Assembly (NCBI RefSeq): GCF_937941905.1
Contig: NZ_CALDGS010000079.1
Location: 13,543 to 77,542 of the forward strand
From: an uncultured Mycolicibacterium sp.
GTDB taxonomy: Bacteria; Actinomycetota; Actinomycetes; Mycobacteriales; Mycobacteriaceae
Length of the DNA: 64,000 nucleotides
Direction of reading: 5' to 3'
Below, piece after piece: positions 48,818 through 58,883 of this stretch. The notes under the pieces were generated by a model. That model was not told where the DNA came from and ran no database searches. It saw only the letters and a program-made list of their open reading frames with translations. Every line of letters begins with the position of its first letter. Position 1 is the first letter of the stretch. The translations under genes were made by a program, and so were the position numbers.

Positions 48818-50182
48818 GTGCCTGTCGCGACCGAGACCAGCCCCGTACCCCCCGCCTCTGCCCCGCAGCGGGACCGGACCCTGCGCACGGTCCTGGCGGC
48901 CAGCCTGATCGGCACCACCATCGAGTGGTACGACTTCTTCCTCTACGCCACGGCCGCCAGCCTGGTGTTCAACCACGCCTTCTTCCCGTCGCAGAGCTCG
49001 CTGGTCGGCACCATGCTGTCGTTCGCGACCTTCGCGGTGGGCTTCGTGGTGCGCCCGATCGGCGGCTTCGTGTTCGGCCACGTCGGTGACCGCATCGGCC
49101 GCAAGAAGACCCTGGCGCTGACCATGGTGCTGATGGGCGGGGCGACCGCGCTGATGGGCGCGCTGCCCACCGCCGCCCAGATCGGGGTGGCGGCCCCGAT
49201 CCTGTTGCTGCTGCTGCGCATGGTCCAGGGCTTCGCCCTCGGCGGCGAGTGGGCCGGCGCGGTGCTGCTGGCCGTCGAGCACAGCCCGGCGCGGCGGCGC
49301 GGCCTGTTCGGCAGCATCCCGCAGGTGGGGCTGGCGCTCGGCCTGGCGCTGGGCACCGGGGTGTTCGCACTGCTGCAGGCCGCGATGCCGGACGCGGCGT
49401 TCCAGTCCTACGGCTGGCGCATCGCGTTCCTGATCAGCCTGGTGCTGGTGGTGTTCGGCGTGGTGGTGCGGCTGCGGGTCGCCGAGACCCCCGAGTTCCG
49501 CAGGGTCGAACAGGCCCAGGAGCGCGCCGCGGTGCCGGTGCGGGAGGTGTTCCGGCCGCCGGCGCTGCGCTCGACGGTGCTGGGCATGCTGTCGCGCTGG
49601 GGCGAGGGCGCGGCGTTCAACACCTGGGGTGTGTTCGCGATCTCCTACGCCACCGGCACCCTGGCGCTGCCCAAGATCGAGGTGCTCATCGCCGTGACCG
49701 TGGCCTCGCTGCTGATGGCGGTGCTGCTGCCGGTGTCGGGCCTGCTCGCCGACCGGTTCGGCCCCAAGGCGGTCTACATCGCCGGCATCGGCGCCTACGG
49801 TGCGGCGGTGTTCCCGGTCTTCGCGCTGTTCAACACCGGCAGCATGGTGGCGTTCACGCTCGGGATCGTGCTGGTGTTCGGTGTGGTGCACGCGCTGTTC
49901 TACGGTGCCCAGGGCACGCTGTACGCGTCGCTGTTCCCGGCCCGCATCCGCTACACCGGCCTGTCGACGGTCTACCAGCTCTCCGGTGTGTACGCCTCCG
50001 GGCTGACCCCGCTGGTGCTCACCGCGCTCATCGCCGTCGGCGGCGGCAGCCCGTGGCTGGCCTGCGGCTACCTGGTTGCTACCGCGGTGATCAGCATCGC
50101 CGCCGCGTGGGCGCTGCGGCCGGGCCACCTGACCGGCGGTGCGGCCGCCGCGCCGGCGCCGGTCAGTTCTTGCGCGCGTTGA
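48818..50182 (+). CDS. MHS family (MFS) transporter
   Basis: 454-residue membrane protein with about 12 segments of the metabolite:H+ symporter branch of the major facilitator superfamily (ShiA/ProP/KgtP relatives). GTTIEWYDFFLYATAA near residue 32 and GDRIGRKKTL after the second segment are typical, as is GFALGGEWAGAVLL. Substrates of the group are small organic acids, so uptake of the pathway substrate is plausible. GTG start at 48818. The last 20 bases overlap the convergent hydratase gene. A second, frameshifted member lies at 61517. Confidence 0.88.
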   Translation: MPVATETSPVPPASAPQRDRTLRTVLAASLIGTTIEWYDFFLYATAASLVFNHAFFPSQSSLVGTMLSFATFAVGFVVRPIGGFVFGHVGDRIGRKKTLALTMVLMGGATALMGALPTAAQIGVAAPILLLLLRMVQGFALGGEWAGAVLLAVEHSPARRRGLFGSIPQVGLALGLALGTGVFALLQAAMPDAAFQSYGWRIAFLISLVLVVFGVVVRLRVAETPEFRRVEQAQERAAVPVREVFRPPALRSTVLGMLSRWGEGAAFNTWGVFAISYATGTLALPKIEVLIAVTVASLLMAVLLPVSGLLADRFGPKAVYIAGIGAYGAAVFPVFALFNTGSMVAFTLGIVLVFGVVHALFYGAQGTLYASLFPARIRYTGLSTVYQLSGVYASGLTPLVLTALIAVGGGSPWLACGYLVATAVISIAAAWALRPGHLTGGAAAAPAPVSSCAR

Positions 50183-50930
50183 GCCCGGCGACGATGGCGC
50201 GGAAGTCCTCGGTGCCGAACGACTGCTCCTCGGCGGTGTTGCCGTAGTCCAGGGTCGCCAGCACCGCCCGCTCCATGTGGATGTTCAGCAGCCGCTTGGT
50301 GGCCTCCAGCGCCTGCCGCGGCAGCGTGGTGAGCCGCTTGGCTGCCTCGATGGCGTCGGCGAGCGGGTCGTCGGAGAGGTGGTTGGCCAGGCCGAGTTCC
50401 ACCGCCCGCTGGGCCGGGATGCGCGCGCCGGTCAGCGCGTACTCCTTGGCCAGCAACAGGCTGATGTGCAGCGGCCAGGTGATCGGCCCGCCGTCCGCGG
50501 CGACCAGTCCCACCTGCACGTGCGGATCGGCCAGGTACGCGTCGCGGGCGATGTAGACGATGTCCGACAGCGCGACCAGGCTGCAGCCCAGCCCCACCGC
50601 GGGCCCGTTGACCGCGGCCACCACCGGGATCCGGCAGCGCGTCATGCCGAGCACGATCTCGCGGCCGTGCAGCAGCGTCTTGGCCCGCAGCCGCGGATCC
50701 TCGGCGATCTCGGCCAGGTAGGCGAAGTCGCCGCCGGCCGAGAACGCCCGGCCCGCCCCGGTCAGCACCGCCGCCCGCGCGTCGTGGTCCGCGCTGAGCC
50801 GCGGCCACAGCGCGGCCAGCCCGCAGTGCAGGTCGTCGTTGACCGCGTTGAGCGACTCGGGCCGGTTGAGCGTGATGATCCGGATGTCGCCGTCGGCCCG
50901 GACGTCGATCTCGGGCGGCATGTCGTACAT
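50163..50930 (-). CDS. Enoyl-CoA hydratase/isomerase
   Basis: 255-residue crotonase-family protein with GRAFSAGGDFAYL and GPAVGLGCSLVALSDIVYIA supplying the oxyanion hole. The acidic pair of bona fide hydratases is not evident; the segment reads ADPHVQVGLVAADGG, so an isomerase or another crotonase reaction cannot be excluded. It is the last gene of a leftward operon with a FadE pair and an acyl-CoA ligase, a complete module for activation and first steps of beta-oxidation. Confidence 0.87.
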   Translation of the reverse strand: MYDMPPEIDVRADGDIRIITLNRPESLNAVNDDLHCGLAALWPRLSADHDARAAVLTGAGRAFSAGGDFAYLAEIAEDPRLRAKTLLHGREIVLGMTRCRIPVVAAVNGPAVGLGCSLVALSDIVYIARDAYLADPHVQVGLVAADGGPITWPLHISLLLAKEYALTGARIPAQRAVELGLANHLSDDPLADAIEAAKRLTTLPRQALEATKRLLNIHMERAVLATLDYGNTAEEQSFGTEDFRAIVAGLNARKN

Positions 50931-50956
50931 GTTCCGAACTCCTTACTGCGTGAGGC

Positions 50957-52048
50957 TTACCGGGCGGCGAGACCGAGGATGCGGCCGGCGATGATGTTCT
51001 TCTGGATCTGCGAGGTGCCACCCATGACGCTCTGGGCGCGGCTGTAGAGGTAGGCGGCGAGCAACTCCGGGTCGGTGGTGCCGCCGACGGCCAGGGCCGC
51101 GTGCCCGACGGCCTGTTCGGTCCAGGTCATCAGCAGCTTGTCCAGCGAGCCCTGCGGCCCGTGCTGGATCCCGTCGAGCTGTTCGGACAGCCGCCGGCGC
51201 ACGTGCAGCCGCAGCATCTCGGCCTCCACCGCCGCCCACACCAGTTCGGCCGGCGGCCGCCCGGTCAGCCCGGCGGCCATCTGCCGCACCAGTTTTCCGT
51301 AGCGCGCGGCGTACCCCAGCGTCGACGGTTCACGTTCGTGGCCGACCACCGTCATCGCCAGCGCCCAGCCCTCGCCGGGCTCGCCCACCAGCTGGTCGGC
51401 CGGCACGACCGCACCGTCGAAGGTCACCTGGCCGAACTCGGTGGTGACCCCGTTGATCATCTTCAGCGGCCGCTGCTGCACGCCCGGCTGGTGCATGTCG
51501 ACGATGAACGCCGAGATGCCCTTGTGCCTGGGCACGTCCTTGTCGGTGCGGGCCAGCAGCAGACACCAGTCGGCGACGTCGGAATAGCTGGTCCAGATCT
51601 TGTGGCCGTGGATGACCCAGTGGTCGCCCTCGCGGGTGGCGGTGGTGGTCAGCGAGGCCAGGTCGGATCCCGCACCGGGTTCGGAGAAGCCCTGGCACCA
51701 GCGTTCGGTGCCGTTGATCATCCCGGGCAGGAACCGCTGCTGCAGCTCCCGGCTGCCGTGCTGGCACAACCCCACCACCAGGTAGCCCAGGCTGGGCCGG
51801 GGTGGTGCGCCGGCCCGGGCGAGTTCCTCGTCGACGATGACGTCGTAGACCGGTGGCAGATCCTGGCCGCCGTACTCCTTCGGCCAGGACATACCGAAGA
51901 ACCCGGCCTGGTACAGCGCGCGGTGCCACTCGCCCTGGCGGGCCCAGTAGTCGTCGCCGGTGGCCCGGTACCGGTCGGCGTTGTCGGCCAGCCAGGCCCG
52001 CAACCGGGCGCGGAAGGCCGCTTCCTCGGGTGAATCACGAAAATCCAA
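50957..52048 (-). CDS. Acyl-CoA dehydrogenase, large partner of second FadE pair
   Basis: 363-residue FadE with CQGFSEPGAGSDLASL, WVIHGHKIWTSYSD and the C-terminal MGGTSQIQKNIIAGRILGL. It starts at a TTG (52048) with GGAGGA eight bases upstream, 14 bases inside the preceding small FadE gene. Large-plus-small order, overlap and C-terminal signature mirror the pair at 16401-18331, again pointing to an alpha2-beta2 enzyme for bulky acyl-CoAs. Confidence 0.89.
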   Translation of the reverse strand: MDFRDSPEEAAFRARLRAWLADNADRYRATGDDYWARQGEWHRALYQAGFFGMSWPKEYGGQDLPPVYDVIVDEELARAGAPPRPSLGYLVVGLCQHGSRELQQRFLPGMINGTERWCQGFSEPGAGSDLASLTTTATREGDHWVIHGHKIWTSYSDVADWCLLLARTDKDVPRHKGISAFIVDMHQPGVQQRPLKMINGVTTEFGQVTFDGAVVPADQLVGEPGEGWALAMTVVGHEREPSTLGYAARYGKLVRQMAAGLTGRPPAELVWAAVEAEMLRLHVRRRLSEQLDGIQHGPQGSLDKLLMTWTEQAVGHAALAVGGTTDPELLAAYLYSRAQSVMGGTSQIQKNIIAGRILGLAAR

Positions 52049-52862
52049 GATCGATGTCCTCCAACTCGACGGGCCACAGTTCGGTCGAGGTCAGCACGCG
52101 GCGCAGGAACACGTGCGCCAGGCACTCCCAGGTGTTGCCGATCCCACCGTGCACCTGGATCGCGGTCTCGCAGACGGTGCGGGCCGAGCGGGCGCAGTAC
52201 AGCTTGGCGATGCGGGCGGCCTGCACCGCGGCGGCGGGCTCGAGTTCGTCGACGGCCCAGGCGGCGTGCCGCAGCACGCTGATCGAGCCCTCGATGAGCG
52301 CCAACCCCTCGGCGAGCAGGTGGGCGATCGCCTGGTAGGAGCCGATCGGCCGACCGTACTGCTCGCGGACCTTGGCGTAGTCGCAGGCGAGTTCGTGCGC
52401 GCCGCGGGCGGCGCCGAGGATGTCCGCGGCGGTGACGGTCAGTGCCAGTGCCTGCCAGCGGGCCGCCGCCGCGGGGTCCAGCTCGGCCAGTTCTGTCGGC
52501 GAGACCACCACGCCCGCTTTACTTTTCGTCAGATCCACGCCGGCGCCCAACACGTCCGGCTCGGTCGCCGGCACGGTCACCGGCCGGCCCAGGCGCACGC
52601 CCAGGTCGTCGGCGAGCACCGGCCCGATGAACGGCACGTCGACCAGGCCGCGGGCGAACTCCTCGGCGACGATGGCGACCTCCACCCCGCCGGCGCCGTC
52701 CGAGCGCAGCGACCGCCAACCGGTGGCGGCGACGGTGCGCTCCAACCGGTCCCGGCGCGCCGGGTCGTCCAGGTCGGCGACCGAGCCGGGCCCCAGATCG
52801 TCGGCGAGTTTGGCTGCGGCATCCCGCAACTGCTGTTGTTCAGCCGTCAGACGGACGTCCAT
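52035..52862 (-). CDS. Acyl-CoA dehydrogenase, small partner of second FadE pair
   Basis: 275-residue short FadE-like protein. The N-terminal helical part (LTAEQQQLRDAAAKLADDLG) and C-terminal domain (YAKVREQYGRPIGSYQAIAHLLAE; IQVHGGIGNTWECLAHVFLRR) are recognisable, while the central FAD-binding TEPG block is missing. It probably lends the second half of the flavin pocket to the large partner. It overlaps the ligase gene by 23 bases and the large FadE by 14. Confidence 0.87.
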   Translation of the reverse strand: MDVRLTAEQQQLRDAAAKLADDLGPGSVADLDDPARRDRLERTVAATGWRSLRSDGAGGVEVAIVAEEFARGLVDVPFIGPVLADDLGVRLGRPVTVPATEPDVLGAGVDLTKSKAGVVVSPTELAELDPAAAARWQALALTVTAADILGAARGAHELACDYAKVREQYGRPIGSYQAIAHLLAEGLALIEGSISVLRHAAWAVDELEPAAAVQAARIAKLYCARSARTVCETAIQVHGGIGNTWECLAHVFLRRVLTSTELWPVELEDIDLGFS

Positions 52863-54240
52863 ACTGCTCCTTCAGCACTCGGCGCAACGCCTTCCCGGAA
52901 GGCAGTCGCGGAATCTCGGGGACGAAGACGACCCGACGCGGCCGCTTGTAGGAGGCCAACCGTGCGGCGACCAGGGCGACGAGTTCCTCGGCGGGCACCG
53001 GACGGTCCGCCACCACCGCGGCCACGACCGCCTCCCCGTCGGCGGCGTCGGGCACCCCGAACACCGCGCAGTCGCGCACCGCGGGATGCCCCAGCAGCAC
53101 CGCCTCCACCTCGGCCGGGGCGACCTGGAAGCCGCGCACCTTGATCATGTCCTTGCAGCGGTCGGTGATGCGCAGCCAGCCGTCGTCGTCGAGGTAGCCC
53201 AGATCCCCGGTGCGGTACCAGCCGTCGGCGAAGGCCCCGGAGGTGGCCGACTCCGGCAGGTAGCCGGCCATCACCGACGCCGAACGGGCCTGGATCTCGC
53301 CGATCTCGCCGGGTGGCAACGGTTCCCCGTCCGGCGAGGCGATCCGCACGGCCACCCCGGGCACCGGCCTGCCGACGCTGTCGAGCCGGCCGCCGCGCAG
53401 CGGATTGCAGGCGATGACCGGCAGTTCGGTGGCCCCGTAGGCGGCCAGCCAGCCGACCCCGGTGCGGGCGGTCACCGCGGCGGCGACGCTCTCGGTGACC
53501 GGGGTTGCGCACCACATGATGAAGCGCAGCGACGACAGATCGAAGTCCTCCAGCCGCGGGTGCGCGGCGAGCGCCAACGCGATCGGCGCGACGGCCATCT
53601 CGACGGTGATCCGGTCGGCGTCGATGTGGGCGAGCATGGCGTCGACGTCGAACCGGCGGTGCAGCCGCAGCCAGGCCCCGGTCCGGAGCGCCATGGCGAT
53701 GTTGAGCAGACCCAGGATGTGCGAGGGCGGGGTCATGATCTGCATGCGGTCGGCCGCGGTCAGCCCGAGCGCGTCCCGCCAGTGCGCGATCGCGACGGCG
53801 AACGCGGCGTGGGTGTGGCGCACCGCCTTGGGCATCCCGGTGGTGCCGGAGCTGAACACGAACAGCGCGTCGTCGTCCGGCCGCGGTCGCGGCAGCGGGC
53901 CGCTGCGCGGGGCAACCGAGTCGTCGAGGTGCAGCATGGGCATCGCCTCGGCGAGCACCGGCTGGTCGCCGACCGCGTGCGACGGGCGGGTCAGCGCGAT
54001 CGCGTGAGCCACCTCGGCCTGCTTCCAGGCCGGGCTGAGCAGCACGGCCGCCCCGCCGAGCGCCCACACGGCGCGCAACGCGGCGACGAACTCGGGCCGG
54101 TTCGACGACATCAACGCCACCCGCGCCCCCGGGCCGACGCCGCGGTCGGCGAGGGCGGCGGCGAGCCCCGCGGTCAGCGCGTCGAGCCGGGTGCGGGTGT
54201 AGGTGCGGTCCTCGAACGCCAGCGCGATCGGTTCACCCAC
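52840..54240 (-). CDS. Acyl-CoA synthetase (AMP-forming)
   Basis: 466-residue adenylate-forming CoA ligase. Phosphate loop FSSGTTGMPKAV, A5 GATELP, A7 YRTGDLGYLD, A8 hinge ITDRCKDMIKVRGFQVAP and the A10 Lys in LPSGKALRRVL are complete. It activates a carboxylic acid at the start of the FadE/hydratase operon. The GTG at 54240 is preferred, with GGAGGG seven bases upstream; a GTG at 54267 is possible. The promoter region carries the shared palindrome and faces the 2Fe-2S ferredoxin gene. Confidence 0.9.
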   Translation of the reverse strand: MGEPIALAFEDRTYTRTRLDALTAGLAAALADRGVGPGARVALMSSNRPEFVAALRAVWALGGAAVLLSPAWKQAEVAHAIALTRPSHAVGDQPVLAEAMPMLHLDDSVAPRSGPLPRPRPDDDALFVFSSGTTGMPKAVRHTHAAFAVAIAHWRDALGLTAADRMQIMTPPSHILGLLNIAMALRTGAWLRLHRRFDVDAMLAHIDADRITVEMAVAPIALALAAHPRLEDFDLSSLRFIMWCATPVTESVAAAVTARTGVGWLAAYGATELPVIACNPLRGGRLDSVGRPVPGVAVRIASPDGEPLPPGEIGEIQARSASVMAGYLPESATSGAFADGWYRTGDLGYLDDDGWLRITDRCKDMIKVRGFQVAPAEVEAVLLGHPAVRDCAVFGVPDAADGEAVVAAVVADRPVPAEELVALVAARLASYKRPRRVVFVPEIPRLPSGKALRRVLKEQYGRPSDG

Positions 54241-54294
54241 TCCCCTGCCCTCCCGGCCGGTCACCACTCCTACGAGAGGAACCTATCATCAGAT

Positions 54295-54309
54295 GAGAAT
54301 AGTATTCTC
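54295..54309. promoter_or_regulatory. Shared operator-like palindrome, site 6
   Basis: GAGAAT-AGT-ATTCTC, a perfect inverted repeat, between the acyl-CoA ligase operon (leftward from 54240) and the 2Fe-2S ferredoxin gene (rightward from 54346). It is placed to control both directions. Confidence 0.78.
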
Positions 54310-54345
54310 TTGTAGTCAGAATCGAAGTGCACAAGAGGGGGTTCC

Positions 54346-54663
54346 ATGACGGCAGAACCGGTGCCGCCCGAGGCTGCCGGGAACACCGACGGCACGATCA
54401 CGATCATCCTGGAGCGGGCGCAGGTCTCGGTGCCGCGCATGCCGGGTGAGACGCTGCTGGAGAGCGCCCGCCGGGCCGGCATGGCCCCGCCGTTCTCCTG
54501 CGAGGCCGGCAACTGCGGCACCTGCATGGCCCGGCTCACCGAGGGCAGCGCGACGATGCGCGTCAACGACGCGCTCGACCCGGACGAGGTGGCCGAGGGT
54601 TACGTGCTGACCTGCCAGGCGGTTCCGGACACCCCCTCGGTGACGGTCTGCTACGACGATTGA
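54346..54663 (+). CDS. Free-standing plant-type 2Fe-2S ferredoxin
   Basis: 105-residue ferredoxin with CEAGNCGTC and a distal TCQAV Cys, the C-x4-C-x2-C...C pattern. It resembles the C-terminal ferredoxin domain of flavin-dependent reductases such as KshB, but the FAD and NAD domains are absent. AGAGGGGG precedes the ATG. It is monocistronic, and its promoter carries the same palindrome as the reductase-less Rieske oxygenase at 13092, which makes it a candidate electron donor. The 3' end overlaps the convergent CoA-transferase by 13 bases. Confidence 0.9.
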   Translation: MTAEPVPPEAAGNTDGTITIILERAQVSVPRMPGETLLESARRAGMAPPFSCEAGNCGTCMARLTEGSATMRVNDALDPDEVAEGYVLTCQAVPDTPSVTVCYDD

Positions 54664-55727
54664 TCTGCGGCCTGCTCTGCAGCCGGTTGCTCGGCGTATT
54701 CGTTCAGCTCCGGCGGCGGCCGGTAGTCCGGCCGGTACCCGGCGACCCGGATCGGGCTGCCCACCAAACGGAACCGTCCCGCGTCGACGACCGCCTCGGG
54801 GGTGGCCCGCAGCGCCTCCGGCAGCGTGCGCACCGCCGCGGCCGGGATGCCCAGCGGCCGTAGCCGGGCCTCCCAGTTGGCGGCGGTGTCGCGCTGCAGC
54901 GCCGCGGAGACCACGGCGAGCACCTCGTCGCGGCGGGCGGCCCGCTCGGCCATCGTCTCGAACCCCGACACCCCGGCCTCGGCGCAGAACGAGCGCCAGA
55001 ACCCGTCGTGGGTGATGAACAGCGCCAGATACCCGTCGGCAGTGGCAAACAGTTGCGCCGGAACGTAGTACGAGTGCGCGCCGAACGGCAGCCGGCGCGG
55101 TTCGGCGCCGTCGTTGAGCCACGCCGCGGCGCGGTAGTTCAACTGGGACAGCATCACGTCGCGCAGCGAGACCTCGACCTGCCCGCCCCGGCCGGACACG
55201 ATCTGGGCCAGCAGCCCGAGTGCGGCGGCCAGCCCGGTGGAGTTGTCGGCCGAGGAGTAGCCGGGCAGGGTGGGCGGGCCGTCGGGGTCGCCGGTCATCG
55301 CCGCCACCCCGGTGGCGGCCTGGATGACGTAGTCGAACGCCGGGTCGTCCCCGCCGTCGAGACCGAAGCCGGTCATCGCCACGCACACGATGCGCTCGTT
55401 GTACCGGCGCAGCGCCTCGTAGGTCAGGCCGAGCCGGCGGATCGCCGACGGTTTCATGTTCACCAGCAGCGCGTGCGACCGGGCCACGAGTTCCCCCAGC
55501 CGGGCCCGGCCGGCCTCGCTGGTCAGGTCCAGCACCAGGCTGCGCTTGTTGCGGTTCAGGCTGGCGAAGTAGCTCTCGCCGACCTGCCGGGAGATCTCCC
55601 CGCCGGGCGGCTCGATCTTGATGACCTCCGCGCCCAGATCGGCCAGCAGCATCGTCGCGTACGGGCCGGCGAGCATGACGCCGACCTCCAGGACGCGGAT
55701 CCCGGACAGCGGGCCCGACGGTGTCAC
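54651..55727 (-). CDS. CaiB/BaiF (class III) CoA-transferase
   Basis: 358-residue CoA-transferase or racemase-type protein. The catalytic Asp is present in AFDYVIQAATG. VLEVGVMLAGPYATMLLADLGAEVIKIEPP is split over the opening Rossmann-like strand and helix. The family includes alpha-methylacyl-CoA racemases, which would suit a branched-chain route feeding the mutase encoded upstream; the sequence does not decide between transferase and racemase. It begins inside the stop of the LLM gene (GTGA). Confidence 0.9.
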   Translation of the reverse strand: MTPSGPLSGIRVLEVGVMLAGPYATMLLADLGAEVIKIEPPGGEISRQVGESYFASLNRNKRSLVLDLTSEAGRARLGELVARSHALLVNMKPSAIRRLGLTYEALRRYNERIVCVAMTGFGLDGGDDPAFDYVIQAATGVAAMTGDPDGPPTLPGYSSADNSTGLAAALGLLAQIVSGRGGQVEVSLRDVMLSQLNYRAAAWLNDGAEPRRLPFGAHSYYVPAQLFATADGYLALFITHDGFWRSFCAEAGVSGFETMAERAARRDEVLAVVSAALQRDTAANWEARLRPLGIPAAAVRTLPEALRATPEAVVDAGRFRLVGSPIRVAGYRPDYRPPPELNEYAEQPAAEQAADQSS

Positions 55728-56683
55728 CGCAGCTCCCGGGCCAGCTGCGCGACCACCTCCCGGGTGCGGTGCTTGGAGGCCACCAGCTCGTCGCGGGTCT
55801 CGCCGATCGGCAGCAGCCGCACCGACAGATCCGTCACCCCGGCGTCGCGGAACCGGCGGAACCGGGCCAGGATCGCCTCCTCGTCACCGGCCGCGCACAG
55901 GTCGCCGACGTCGCGGGCGTCGCCGCGCTCGAGCAGTCGCTGGTAGTTCGGCGACACCTCGGCCTCCCCCAGGATGCGGTTGGCCCGCTCCCGGGCCTTC
56001 TCGACCTCCGAAGCGGCGCAGAGGCACACCGGTATCCCGGCGACGATGCGCGGGGCGGGCCGGCCGGCGTTGTCGGCGGCCTTGGTGATGCGCGGGGCGA
56101 TGTGCTCGCCGATCGCGCGCTCGTCGGCCATCCACAGCACGGTGCCGTCGGCGAACTCCCCGGCGATGCGCAGCATCACCGGCCCGAGCGCGGCCACCAG
56201 CACCGGCAGCGGCTTGCCGTCGGTGCCCAGCACGGTGGGGTTGTGCACGGTGAAGGTGTCGTTGACCACGTCCACCGGGCCGGGTCCGGCCAGCGCGGCG
56301 TTGAGCACCTCCAGGTAGTCGCGGGTGTAGGCGGCGGGCTTGTCGTAGGGGATGCCGAGCATGTCCCGCACGATCCAGTGGTGCGACGGGCCGACGCCCA
56401 GCGCCAACCGGCCGTTGGCCATCGCATGCACCGAAAGCGCCTGGCGGGCAAGGGCGATCGGGTGCTGAGCCTGCAGCGGCACCACCGCGGTGCCCAGTTC
56501 GATGCGCGCGGTGTGGGCGGCCATCAGCGCGACCATGGTCAGACAGTCGAAGTCGTCGGGCACCTGCGGCATCCACGCGGTGTCGAACCCGGCCCGCTCG
56601 GCCCACTCGATGTCGGACACCAGCTTGGTGACCTTGCGCGACATGTCGCCGCGCTCGGCCCCGATCATCACGCCGACCCGCAT
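55724..56683 (-). CDS. LLM class oxidoreductase, F420-type
   Basis: 319-residue luciferase-like protein. Short length, the opening VGVMIGAERGDMS, WMPQVPDDFDCL, GTAVVPLQAQHPIALARQAL and GLGVGPSHHW-like ALGVGPSHHW match F420-dependent mycobacterial LLM enzymes. It may oxidise an alcohol or reduce an enone or enoyl system. It stands between the B12-binding subunit (33-base gap) and a CoA-transferase gene in a four-gene leftward operon. Confidence 0.87.
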   Translation of the reverse strand: MRVGVMIGAERGDMSRKVTKLVSDIEWAERAGFDTAWMPQVPDDFDCLTMVALMAAHTARIELGTAVVPLQAQHPIALARQALSVHAMANGRLALGVGPSHHWIVRDMLGIPYDKPAAYTRDYLEVLNAALAGPGPVDVVNDTFTVHNPTVLGTDGKPLPVLVAALGPVMLRIAGEFADGTVLWMADERAIGEHIAPRITKAADNAGRPAPRIVAGIPVCLCAASEVEKARERANRILGEAEVSPNYQRLLERGDARDVGDLCAAGDEEAILARFRRFRDAGVTDLSVRLLPIGETRDELVASKHRTREVVAQLARELR

Positions 56684-56716
56684 GTCCGCCCCTCCGTCGA
56701 GTTCGTGGTGCCGCGC

Positions 56717-57133
56717 CTAGACATCGGCGACCGCCCCGGTGAGCCGGCGCACCTCGTCGACCACCGTCGCCAACGGGGTGCCGGTGGGGAACACCGCCGC
56801 GGCGCCGATCTCCAGCAGTTTCGGCACGTCCTGCTGCGGGATGGTGCCGCCGACCACCACCGCGATGTCGCCGGCGTCGGCCGCGCGCAGCGCCTCGACG
56901 GTGCGCGCGGTCAGCGCCAGGTGCGCCCCGGACAGGATGGACAGCCCGACCAGGGCGACGTCCTCCTGCAGGGCGACGGCGACGATGTCGTCGATGCGCT
57001 GCCGGATGCCGGTGTAGATCACCTCGAAGCCGGCGTCGCGCAGGGTGCGGGCGACGATCTTGGCGCCCCGGTCGTGGCCGTCGAGTCCGGGCTTGGCGAC
57101 CAGCACCCGGACGGGGGAAGCGGACGAATTCAT
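56717..57133 (-). CDS. B12-binding subunit of acyl-CoA mutase
   Basis: 138-residue cobalamin-binding protein. The base-off/His-on motif is DGHDRG (Asp18, His20, Gly23), followed by GLSILSGAHL and VVVGGTIPQQD, which line the nucleotide tail. It pairs with the large subunit gene directly upstream: the ATG follows the TAG stop without a gap. Together they reconstruct a full methylmalonyl-CoA mutase-like enzyme from two polypeptides. No good ribosome site is visible, so translation probably depends on coupling. Confidence 0.92.
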   Translation of the reverse strand: MNSSASPVRVLVAKPGLDGHDRGAKIVARTLRDAGFEVIYTGIRQRIDDIVAVALQEDVALVGLSILSGAHLALTARTVEALRAADAGDIAVVVGGTIPQQDVPKLLEIGAAAVFPTGTPLATVVDEVRRLTGAVADV

Positions 57134-58723
<1,590 letters not shown>

Positions 58724-58736
58724 CACCCGATAACGT

Positions 58737-58856
58737 ACTTGCAGGAAAAGAGAATGCCAATACCACAGCCCGGAAACCGCGGGCCCGGCGGCGCGACCGC
58801 CCCGAACGCTCCGGCTTGCGAGTATGGCACTTGCGTAAACCGAGAATGGCAATACC
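58737..58856. repeat. Two direct 28-base repeats in divergent promoter
   Basis: Copies at 58737-58764 and 58829-58856 match at 22 of 28 positions. Each starts ACTTGC and ends with GAGAATG-N-CAATACC (58750-58764 and 58842-58856). They flank the middle of the 160-base region between the mutase operon and the SDR operon, about 92 bases apart, so a regulator bound at both could control the two divergent promoters. GAGAAT recalls the six-site palindrome, but the other half is different. Confidence 0.65.
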
Positions 58857-58883
58857 ATCAAGGCGGCGGACCCGAGGAGGGGC

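Noticed and set aside
2131..54309. The shared palindrome as a KstR or KstR2 operator
   Set aside because: KstR sites contain AAC-N2-GTT and KstR2 sites CAAG-N2-CTTG cores; none of the six sites has either pattern.
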